34,631 nt of DNA from positions 1 through 34,631 of the IMG/VR virus record IMGVR_UViG_3300020451_000231; one strand, 5' to 3'. This document shows, one piece after another, positions 23,844 through 31,700 of the stretch (position 1 is the stretch's first letter; each line of letters starts with the position of its first letter). This stretch comes from a virus. The notes under the pieces are model-generated. The model made no database searches, was not told the origin of the DNA, and saw only the letters and a list, made by a program, of their open reading frames with translations. The position numbers and the translations under genes are program-made.

Positions 23844-24004
23844 TGCCAATATTCATCAAGTACATCAAAGCATTTATTAAGGTATTCATTCGCTCCTATA
23901 CATTCCCACTTACCTTTCTCTCCGATCTCACACTTATAGTGTAGTTCTCTTTTGAGTTGCATTAGTCTATTGGTCATTGCAACCTTGTCTAGTCTTCCGT
24001 TCAT
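23840..24004 (-). CDS. Small 54-residue protein, function unknown
   Basis: ATG at 24004, TGA at 23840-23842. The sequence is well balanced and helical: MNGRLDKVAMTNRLMQLKRE, then YKCEIGEKGKWECIG and EYLNKCFDVLDEYW. Three Cys and two Trp in so short a protein are notable, and two Cys could bind metal, though no CxxC is present. It starts one base past the stop of the 52-residue ORF and is linked by ATGA to a possible 40-residue ORF. Likely a real small phage gene. Confidence 0.6.
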   Translation of the reverse strand: MNGRLDKVAMTNRLMQLKRELHYKCEIGEKGKWECIGANEYLNKCFDVLDEYWQ

Positions 24005-24005
24005 A

Positions 24006-24164
24006 TTAGTCCTCTAATATACAATACTCTGCAGCATGGGGATTATTAAAATCTGGTAGATCTTCCCTTGCTTGTTTTATAGCGTTATACGCATCGTCTG
24101 CATACTCACAAATTTCATAGTGAGTGTTAAGGTTATCATGGTAACCTACTGTGTAATGTGACAT
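24006..24164 (-). CDS. Small 52-residue protein, function unknown
   Basis: ATG at 24164, TAA at 24006-24008. The sequence has a normal protein look: MSHYTVGYHDNLNTHYEIC, EYADDAYNAIKQAREDLPDF and a closing AAEYCILED. Soluble, acidic, with no known motif. It is the first gene after a clear promoter-like region (24199-24207, extended -10), about 28 bases past the inferred start of transcription. Confidence 0.58.
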   Translation of the reverse strand: MSHYTVGYHDNLNTHYEICEYADDAYNAIKQAREDLPDFNNPHAAEYCILED

Positions 24165-24198
24165 TTTAACAGCACAATTCTACTATACTAGCTATAAT

Positions 24199-24207
24199 AG
24201 TATAGCA
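24199..24207 (-). promoter_or_regulatory. Extended -10 promoter of the tiny-gene island
   Basis: Minus strand TGCTATACT, followed by TATTATAG. The best -35, TTGATA, is 21 bases upstream of the -10, which is long, so the extended -10 probably does most of the work. The -10 lies in an inverted repeat CTATACTA-N7-TAGTATAG (24183-24205), the same arms as at 635-651. Confidence 0.45.
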
Positions 24208-24231
24208 CTTGAGTATGTAGTTTGGTATCAA

Positions 24232-24357
24232 TTATTGCTTTTTGCTGATATTACTGGGTTGCTTACAGCAACTCTCATCATGCTCTTTTTGTAGAGCATC
24301 TATAGCGTTCTTAATTGTAGTGATACGCTTTTTTGTTTGTTTTTGGGAGTTTTCCAC
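24232..24357 (-). CDS. Possible 41-residue ORF with GTG start
   Basis: Opens at a GTG 47 bases before the stop of the 222-residue gene (an in-frame GTG nine codons upstream is also possible) and ends at TAA 24232-24234. It reads ENSQKQTKKRITTIKNAIDA, then LQKEHDESCC and a Lys-rich tail. The helix is plausible, but start and ribosome site are weak, and the DNA also forms two hairpins. Confidence 0.3.
   Translation of the reverse strand: MENSQKQTKKRITTIKNAIDALQKEHDESCCKQPSNISKKQ
24258..24299 (-). other. Twin hairpins after the basic-protein gene
   Basis: Two perfect stem-loops lie 7 bases apart on the minus strand: ATGCTCT/AGAGCAT with a 6-base loop (24280-24299) and GTTGCT/AGCAAC with a 3-base loop (24258-24272). 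Neither is followed by a T run, so they are not standard intrinsic terminators; RNA processing or end protection is possible. Confidence 0.45.
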
Positions 24358-24979
24358 TTCTGATCTTTGTTCCTGATGTCTCACCTTCACCTTTTGGATT
24401 TTTACCTGGATTGGATTTCCCTAGATTTACTGATTTGCTTGGTTTTTTACTTTGTGTATCGTGTAGTCTTGCAGGTTTGTCTTTGTCTTTTGTAATTACT
24501 GATTCTTGACCATGTTTACGACCAAGACGACGCATTACTTTTCCAAATCTACGTTTTGACATTCCTTTTTTAGGACTTGTTTGGTACGTGACCTCACGAC
24601 CTGTACCTTCTTTGCCATCGTCAGATTTGTATTTATACTCTCCTACACCCTTCTTGTAACCAATACCCTTTTTCTTTAAATCTTTTTCGAGACTTTTACG
24701 TTTAGCTCGATTTTCTTTTTCATCTGATCCTCTGTCAGCACTTATGTTACCAGTCTGTTTTGTCTTAGACTTACTTAACATACGTGTAGTAGGGTTGCCC
24801 TCTACTAATTTTACGAAATCCTGATAATACATGACCTTTAAGTTTTCCTTTTGTGCTAACTTATTGGCAGTTGCATACATGACACTTTTAGCGTCATCAC
24901 CATACAAACGATTGAAACTTTTCTTTTTGCGTTTCATCGCCATTACAATTTTTTCTGCCTTTTGATTAACAGCTGGCAT
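24311..24979 (-). CDS. Highly basic protein between small and large terminase, function unknown
   Basis: 222 residues, extremely rich in Lys, Arg, Gly and Ser. The first 65 residues include a conserved-looking helical motif MAMKRKKKSFNRLYGDDAKS followed by VMYATANKLAQ, a pattern that I associate with proteins of marine T4-like phages. The rest is low-complexity and basic (KKKGIGYKKGVGEYKYKS, then GKVMRRLGRKHG), as expected for a nucleic-acid-binding or virion-internal protein. It overlaps the stop of the 177-residue gene upstream by one base. It could bind packaged DNA or be a head-internal protein. A TATAAATA at 24630-24637 lies inside and may be chance. Confidence 0.72.
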   Translation of the reverse strand: MPAVNQKAEKIVMAMKRKKKSFNRLYGDDAKSVMYATANKLAQKENLKVMYYQDFVKLVEGNPTTRMLSKSKTKQTGNISADRGSDEKENRAKRKSLEKDLKKKGIGYKKGVGEYKYKSDDGKEGTGREVTYQTSPKKGMSKRRFGKVMRRLGRKHGQESVITKDKDKPARLHDTQSKKPSKSVNLGKSNPGKNPKGEGETSGTKIRSGKLPKTNKKAYHYN

Positions 24980-25512
24980 TATCCACCAACTACTTGTATC
25001 TCTTCTAATGCTATGGCATTGCCTGTGACTGCTACTTTAGTAGCACGTTTCATAACTGCCTGAGGACCAGAAGCATATGTGTAATCTGCAGATGCACTGG
25101 AAGAATCTATATCGGTGCTAACGAAGTTACCTACAACTGCAGTTATCTTTTTACCTGCAGTTCCTGCAGAAAGAAAGTTGCTATCAATAGCAGGTGAAGT
25201 ACTATCATCTTCTACAGCAATAAAATCGCCCACTGAAAATGGATGACTTGATGATGTTTCATGTAGGTGTCTACCTAATGTATAATCTGCTGTGGAATCA
25301 TCAACACCTTTTACAATTTTTGCATGACCAGGCTTACCACCTTTAAGTAGTATTGCTTCGTCTTGAATTATTGTAATTGCAGGACCGTCATTAAATGCTA
25401 CAGTAGCATCTCCTGCGGTTGCTACAACACGATAGAATCCAGTCTTTACAACTTGATATTCTGTCGCACCTGCTGCAATGGCGTTAGTACTTAATACGTT
25501 TAGAACTGTCAT
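24979..25512 (-). CDS. Probable small virion protein, function unknown
   Basis: 177 residues, Ala/Ser/Thr/Val-rich and beta-rich, without Cys or Trp: MTVLNVLSTNAIAAGATEYQ, then FYRVVATAGDATVAFNDGPA and a closing VAVTGNAIALEEIQVVGG. Composition and repeating strands resemble phage surface or decoration proteins. It overlaps gene 16 by four bases and the basic-protein gene by one. Its place in the packaging operon fits a head or neck component, but no named family is recognised. Confidence 0.7.
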   Translation of the reverse strand: MTVLNVLSTNAIAAGATEYQVVKTGFYRVVATAGDATVAFNDGPAITIIQDEAILLKGGKPGHAKIVKGVDDSTADYTLGRHLHETSSSHPFSVGDFIAVEDDSTSPAIDSNFLSAGTAGKKITAVVGNFVSTDIDSSSASADYTYASGPQAVMKRATKVAVTGNAIALEEIQVVGG

Positions 25513-25943
25513 TTCTTGTCTGTTGTCTTGTCTTCCGTATCTTTATTTATGTTTTTTAACATCTTCTGTAAATCAGTAGTGCTTCCTACGAAGAGTGCAT
25601 TAGTAGTATTGTTAGTCACCTTCTTATCTTCTGCATCTAATTCTTTCATCTTTCGTTGTAAATCTATAAGTTTCTCTGTAGTATCTGCAACGTTTTTAAT
25701 CATTAATGCAGCAACTTCATATGCTCTTGGATGATCACTGCTCTGTGCGACCTCTAGGATCCCATCTACTGCCTCTTGTCCTTTAGAAACTAGATTATGC
25801 ATCTGTGCACGTGCAGTCTCGTAGTCATGTCTTACATCATCCTCTTGACTTTTCTTAAGAAGAGGTTTAACTTTATCGACATGCTTCTTCAAATCACCTT
25901 TCGGTTCTTCTCCAAATGCTTTATCTAGTCCAGAAAATTCCAT
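25509..25943 (-). CDS. 16: gp16 small terminase
   Basis: 144 residues (T4 gp16 is 164). A central coiled-coil pair, DDVRHDYETARAQMHNLV and ADTTEKLIDLQRKMKELDAED, is the hallmark of T4-type small terminases, which form rings that recognise DNA and regulate gp17. Helical throughout, with polar ends. It starts on the gene 15 stop and overlaps the following gene. Genes 16 and 17 are separated here by about ten small genes, unlike in T4, where they are adjacent. Confidence 0.92.
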   Translation of the reverse strand: MEFSGLDKAFGEEPKGDLKKHVDKVKPLLKKSQEDDVRHDYETARAQMHNLVSKGQEAVDGILEVAQSSDHPRAYEVAALMIKNVADTTEKLIDLQRKMKELDAEDKKVTNNTTNALFVGSTTDLQKMLKNINKDTEDKTTDKK

Positions 25944-26974
25944 TAGATGTTCTCATCCTGTCCACTTACAGGATTATATTTCTTCATGTCAGTATACTCA
26001 GAGAACAACTCACCAAATCCAAAGTCGTCATCAGATTCTACTAAAGCATGATCATCAGCATTAACTATGAATACATTTGATCCTACACTATGTACAGTAG
26101 GAGTTGTCTTCTCATATCCTCTAATAACACTTAGATTATTACCAACCTTGTTAGAGACTCTCATGAGTTCATTACCAATGTATATGTTGTCCCATTGATT
26201 GATACCAGAAGCATTGGCAACTGCAAATCCAGTAGCAGTTTTACTAATAGTTCCAGAAAGAGTTGTTGCTACTGTACCATCTCTATCAATAGTAGATTCT
26301 GGTTGTACAGTATATCTCTTTGCTCTTGGTGCTGTAGTAGTGTCTGTATTTGCGTAGTAATCGACTTGAGTCTTCCTGACAACTTTTGCATCTGTGACAG
26401 GACCGTAAAGGTATGTCTTAGCAGTAAATGATAGAGTGTATATAATTGCTCTACGAGTTGCAAAATCTCCCTCATAATCATCTTCATAGTCTATATTGTT
26501 TAAGACTATAGGTACGTCTTTAGTTTCTCCAACAGTTGTTAATAATTTTACAGATAGATTATAATGAGGTTGGAATATAGGTAATATTTGTTCTATAATT
26601 TGCAGTCCATCATCTTGGTTCTTTGCTATGACTGCTAACTCAAAACCTATGTTATATGGCACAGGCATGTATACATTTTTATTTTCGTCTGAGTCTTTTT
26701 TAAATTTAATTTTTTGTGTAGGTGAAACTTTTCTTGTTGCATCATATGATATATCATTAATCTCAAATGAAAGTCTTGGAAGAGTTATCTGTACTCTTTT
26801 ATTTGTAGGATCTGGATTCTGATCTAAACGTGCTAAGAATTTTTGTTTAGGACCATATGCAAGAGGTACTTTCATAACCTCATCCGATCTACGGATTTCT
26901 ATGTTATTAAACAGAGTTCCGAAAGATACAATTGTCTTACGAAATATTTCGTTGTATGAATAAGTTCCTAGCAT
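25943..26974 (-). CDS. 15: gp15 tail terminator / sheath stabiliser
   Basis: 343 residues (T4 gp15 is 272). The first 210 residues match the family: MLGTYSYNEIFRKTIVSFGT, FNNIEIRR, VPLAYGPKQKFLARL, ITLPRLSFEI and the strand-rich AKNQDDGLQIIEQILPIF. It caps the tail and joins it to the neck. The last 100 residues are a cyanophage-type extension with a YIGNELMRVSNK block that looks like a small beta domain, then a Ser/Asp-rich tail. It overlaps gene 14 by one base. Confidence 0.94.
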   Translation of the reverse strand: MLGTYSYNEIFRKTIVSFGTLFNNIEIRRSDEVMKVPLAYGPKQKFLARLDQNPDPTNKRVQITLPRLSFEINDISYDATRKVSPTQKIKFKKDSDENKNVYMPVPYNIGFELAVIAKNQDDGLQIIEQILPIFQPHYNLSVKLLTTVGETKDVPIVLNNIDYEDDYEGDFATRRAIIYTLSFTAKTYLYGPVTDAKVVRKTQVDYYANTDTTTAPRAKRYTVQPESTIDRDGTVATTLSGTISKTATGFAVANASGINQWDNIYIGNELMRVSNKVGNNLSVIRGYEKTTPTVHSVGSNVFIVNADDHALVESDDDFGFGELFSEYTDMKKYNPVSGQDENI

Positions 26975-27900
26975 TAGATTGTGTTATCAGTAATAGATCC
27001 GACTGAACCAAATGGGTTTGCTTCAGTAAAGTCAATGATCTGATTGTCAAGAGTTTCAAAGTCATTGTTTTGATCGTACTCAGTATTAGCATTGTCGATC
27101 GTATTATATGTAGCAGTTGTAAAGGATGCACCCGAAGTACCACCTGTCAAAGTTTCTGGTACTGTAAATGTTCCAGAACGATTAATAACAATAAGTGTTC
27201 TTGTAGTATTATCCCAAGATTTAACCTCAGCAGTTACGTTAGATGAACCCCCAGTGACAGTTTCACCAACGGTAAAGTCTCCAGTACCACCTGCAACAAG
27301 ACCAACTGTAATAGCATTTGCAAAAGCAGTCTCGATAGCATCGAGTTCTGTAATACCTGTATTGATCTCTTCGTCGCTGTACTCGAATAGTTCACATTGA
27401 CACTCCCAAACATAGTTTCTACCTAACTGATAGAAAGGTCTTTCTACTTCTACAAATTTTATTTCAAACAAATGTTTAGTTATAGGAAACCAAATTAAGT
27501 CCCCTTCGTTGGGTCTGCCTTCGACGTTAAGGACTGTAGAATCATCCACGTTTTCTTTAAATTTTTCACGGGAGAATATAAAAGTTGTCTTGTCTTCAAT
27601 ACGGATTCCAAATTTTGTAAGTAACTCACCTTGTCCTTCCCATCCTTCAACATTATTGACGTAAGCTCTGATAGGTTTCGCTGACTCAAATTTTCCATCC
27701 GAATCTTCTTCAAAGATTGAATCTTGACTGACAATCGTTCTCGGAACATAGTAAATGTCTTGCCCATAAATCTCGATACTTTCTACAACTAAGTTTTCAA
27801 TAAATTTTTGCTCCTGTGCAGAAGCATTTGCTTTCAATCTTCCTGCACTAGCATAGTTAGACTGAACGTAATCTTGAGCTGGTGAATTCTGTATTGCCAT
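26974..27900 (-). CDS. 14: gp14 neck protein
   Basis: 308 residues (T4 gp14 is 256). Family text is clear in the first 180 residues: LVVESIEIYGQDIYYVPRTI, FESAKPIRAYVNNVEGWEGQ, KFGIRIEDKTTFIFSREKF, then WFPITKHLFEIKFVE and GRNYVWECQCELFEYSDEEI. With gp13 it completes the neck after packaging. A 75-residue insertion (about 195-270) rich in Gly/Thr, with FTVGETVTGG and FTVPETLTGG, forms two small repeats not found in T4. It starts two bases before the end of the gap after gene 13. Confidence 0.94.
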   Translation of the reverse strand: MAIQNSPAQDYVQSNYASAGRLKANASAQEQKFIENLVVESIEIYGQDIYYVPRTIVSQDSIFEEDSDGKFESAKPIRAYVNNVEGWEGQGELLTKFGIRIEDKTTFIFSREKFKENVDDSTVLNVEGRPNEGDLIWFPITKHLFEIKFVEVERPFYQLGRNYVWECQCELFEYSDEEINTGITELDAIETAFANAITVGLVAGGTGDFTVGETVTGGSSNVTAEVKSWDNTTRTLIVINRSGTFTVPETLTGGTSGASFTTATYNTIDNANTEYDQNNDFETLDNQIIDFTEANPFGSVGSITDNTI

Positions 27901-27901
27901 A

Positions 27902-28708
27902 TTAGCCTACAATATCCAATGGTGGTGTTTCATAACGATCACGAAGATCTTTTTCAAGATCTGCCTTGAACTGACTAGCATCTTCAAGGATTTGACGACC
28001 ATTAAGAGTCACCCCACCTAACATTTGAATACCATCATACTTGCTTAAGTTTCTACCCCACTGCTGTTGGAATAGTGCCTCAACATAATCCTTCAACCAG
28101 TTATCATTATACATGTCTGTATAGGTATCTGGATCTTGACGCATTGTCATGTCTACCATTATATAGTCTCCTACTGTGAGGTCGTCCCAGTCAAAGTCTA
28201 AGTAAAGTCTATTGGAATGTTCATTCCATTTAACTCTTCTATTTGCTTGAGAGTTAGTAACAAAGTCAAGAGTTTCTAAGTATTGAGATGTTAGGAAATA
28301 GTGTAATATCTGTCCATGAGTCATAGAGTAGATATCATTTAAAAATATTTGATATTTAATATTGAAAATATTACCTGGTACTATACTTGATGCACCTATG
28401 TTTGTATATACATGGTTAACACCTAAAGTACCTGGTGGTGTAGATACGTAATTATCTTGTCCATACCAAGGAGTTGATCCTTCTTGAGTAAATCCTTTTG
28501 CCTGTGTTTTGATAGCTTCAGTAACTTCAATTCTCATAAAGGTTTGAATACTACCATTGTAATGATATTCTTGGTAGTAATCTATTGCCTCTTCTATCAA
28601 ATCATCTAGTTGTTCAGTCGCAACGTTAATATCTATCGTAGGATATCCTAATCTACGAAGAGCATAGTCTTTTAATTCTGTTTTACTTGCAGGTCTTGTA
28701 GCAGACAT
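27902..28708 (-). CDS. 13: gp13 neck protein
   Basis: 268 residues (T4 gp13 is 309). It starts with TELKDYALRRLGYPTIDINV, then a helical LDDLIEEAIDYYQEYHYNG, and later YIMVDMTMRQDP and the C-terminal ILEDASQFKADLEKDLRDRY, all of the gp13 family. It binds the portal after DNA packaging and, with gp14, provides the site for tail docking. One base separates it from gene 14, and only six bases from the giant gene upstream. Confidence 0.94.
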   Translation of the reverse strand: MSATRPASKTELKDYALRRLGYPTIDINVATEQLDDLIEEAIDYYQEYHYNGSIQTFMRIEVTEAIKTQAKGFTQEGSTPWYGQDNYVSTPPGTLGVNHVYTNIGASSIVPGNIFNIKYQIFLNDIYSMTHGQILHYFLTSQYLETLDFVTNSQANRRVKWNEHSNRLYLDFDWDDLTVGDYIMVDMTMRQDPDTYTDMYNDNWLKDYVEALFQQQWGRNLSKYDGIQMLGGVTLNGRQILEDASQFKADLEKDLRDRYETPPLDIVG

Positions 28709-28714
28709 AGTTTA

Positions 28715-31700
28715 TTAACCGAATGAACTGATAGTTAAGTTAGTTACATCATTAGCACCAACTGTTTCTCCTTTCTTGAAGAATCCAGATACATTATCAA
28801 CAGTCACAGAGGATTCATCCATCGCTGTAATAACCCCTGTACTGGTAGAAGTTGCACCAGTTATAGTTGCTCCGACCTCCATAGTTGTGATGTCGGATAG
28901 ACTGAAGGTAGCATTAGTGAATACAGTTGCAACGTTAACAGTTGCGTTAGTAAAGATTGTAGCAATGTCAATTGTAGCTCCGTTTCCGTGAATAGCTGAT
29001 ACTGGAATTGTACATCCATTTCCGTGTATAGCAGATACTGGGATTGTACATCCATTACCATGAATTGCTGTTGCATCGAATGTAAGAGAAGCAGCACCGC
29101 CACCACCAAGTTGAGCATCAGCAATTGTGATTGTCTCATTAACAATGAAACCAGCTCCATCATCTGTGACAGTGATGGAATCAACAGTACCACCGACTCC
29201 AATAACAACGGAGAATGTTGCATTAGCACCTGATGCCTGAGTAATATAATCAGATGTTCCTATGGTATAAGTGCCAGGTGTTCTTGCTGCGTCAGTTGCA
29301 CCAAAGTTTCCTACAGTCTTAATACCAGATGCATTAGCGTTAACAATAGTTATAACTTCAGATGCTGCATATCCAGATCCATCGTTATTAATTGTAACTC
29401 CTGTCACAACTCCATTGTCTACAGTTATGTCTGCAGTTAGTCCAGTACCAGATCCAGATGATGTGGTAGCAATTGCAGATCCTGCTGAATATCCTGTTCC
29501 TCCTGTGGCAATTGTTCCTAGAGTTTGAACACCAGATGCGTTAGCATTTGTGATTGTGATAGTATCAGAAGTTGTAAATCCAGTACCATCATTATTGATT
29601 GCTGCTGCTGTGACTGCACCAGAGGCATCTACAGATGATATGTCAATAGTAAAGTCTGATCCAGATCCATCATTGGTTGTTGCGATTGCAGTTCCAGTTG
29701 AGTATCCTGTTCCTGCTGTAGCAATAGATCCAAGAGTCTTAACACCAGATGCGTTAGCATTGACGATTGTTATTGTATCATCAACTGCGTATCCAGATCC
29801 TGCAGCGTTTATTGCTGCACCAGTAACAACACCGTTTGAAGTTGTCAAGTTAACTGTCAATCCTGATCCAGAACCAACAGTTGTTGTAGCGATAGCAGTT
29901 CCGTTTGCATATCCTGTACCACCTACAAGTGTGTCAACTGTCGCTGCTCCACCTGCATTAGAGTTTGCAATCGTAATTGTATCACCTGCAGCATATCCTG
30001 TTCCTGCAGCATTAATAGCAACGTTTGTTATTGCTCCGTTTCCATCAACCGTAGTATTAACTGTTAAAGCATTATCACCAGATCCAGAGTTTGTGGTAGC
30101 AACACCAGTTCCTGCTGTAAATCCACCGACACCTCCTGATAATGTACCCAAGTTAAGAGTATCAACACCACCAAGATTAGAGTTAGTGATTGTTAAAGTG
30201 TCTCCTATTAAATAACCAGTTCCTGCAGTGTTCAATGCAATTGCTGTAATTACACCATCAGAATCTACTGTAGTATCAACTGTCAATCCTGATCCAGTTC
30301 CACCACTTGTAGCAACGTTAGTCGCACCTGTAAATCCACCAACACCACCTGCTGAAATTGAACCAAGAGAAACAACTGCACCAGGTGTAGGATCACCAGA
30401 TAGATTTAACTTAAGTGTAGTAGAAGTTGCAAGATTATTCAACATTGCTTTGAGTTGTTCAAACGCATGATCAAGTTTTGTTTGTACTCTTGCTTCTGTA
30501 TGATATAGATTAGTTCCTTCTGAAAGATTAGTAGTAGACTTTTGACTTAGATCTAAGTTTGCACCAGTAGCAGCAGCGACTCTTGCATCTGCTCTTGTAT
30601 TTGTAAAGAATACATTTGTAGACCCTTCAGTGACATTATCAGTATTAATATCTGACTGAGTTACAGCAAGTCCACCTGCACCATCATGCTCAATACCAGT
30701 TCCATATGTAAAGTGAGTTCTAGTTCTTGCAGCAGTAGTAAAGAGATTTGTTGATCCTTCAGTTACATTATCTGTGCTTATCTCAGACTGAGTGACAGAT
30801 ATAGTTCCTGATCCATCATGCTCAATACCTGTACCATAAGTAAAGTGAGTTCTAGTTCTTGCAGCAGTAGTGAATAGATTTGTAGATCCCTCAGTGACAT
30901 TGTCAGTATCAATATCTGACTGAGTTACAGATAGTTGACCTCCTGCACTTAATTCAATACCAGTTCCGTATGTAAAGTGTGATCTTGTTCTTGTATTTGT
31001 TGTGAATAGATTAGTTGTTCCTTCTACAACGCTATCTGTATCAAACTCAGAGAATGCAAATGCTAATGTATAAGTTCCTGCAGCGTCATCATAAGTCTTA
31101 GTAAGTCCTGTACCTGCAACTATAAGGGCATCAACTCTATCATCAACTCTTTCGTCTGTATAGTATAGATTTGTAGATCCTTCAGAAAGAGCATCAGTAT
31201 CATGGTTTGTAATACTAGAAACTGTACCAGTTAAGGTTCCTGTAATAGCAGTAATATTTGCAGCATCTGCGTATATGTTCTGCCATCTAACTGAGTTAGT
31301 ACCAAGATCGAATGCACTATCACTAGCAGGGTTAAGATTCTTAGCAGTTGAAGTTGTTGCGACAATGTTTCCAGTAATATCTCCTTGAATATTACCTACC
31401 ACATTACCTGTGAAGGTTGTCGAATGTACGTTTGCGTACTTGTTAGAAGAAGAACCAATGCTTCTAGTATTATTGGAATCTGATAATAGATCACCTGTTA
31501 GAGTTGCACCTGTTGATGTTGTGACAAATGTAGCAGTTCCATTGTATCCTAAAGTGGCTGAACCATCAGCATCAATAATCATTCCAAATGAAGTACCATC
31601 TTGACTCTTAACTTCAAATTGAGCAGTCTGAATTATTTGTTTAGATGATCCTGTTGACTTATAAAGAGTATCAGTGCCATCAGATTCAATAACTATGTCA

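Noticed and set aside
23690-24310. A tRNA gene in the gap region
   Set aside because: I found no cloverleaf with TTCRA-type T-arm on either strand; the visible hairpins are simple stems.
24630-24637. Perfect TATAAATA inside the basic-protein gene
   Set aside because: It encodes a Tyr-Lys-Tyr run in a Lys/Tyr-rich segment and is far from any start codon, so chance is the simpler reading, though transcription from it is not excluded.
25540-25550. CATAAATA near the end of gene 16, before the 177-residue gene
   Set aside because: It lies in coding sequence with one mismatch to the octamer; without transcript data I did not list it as a promoter.
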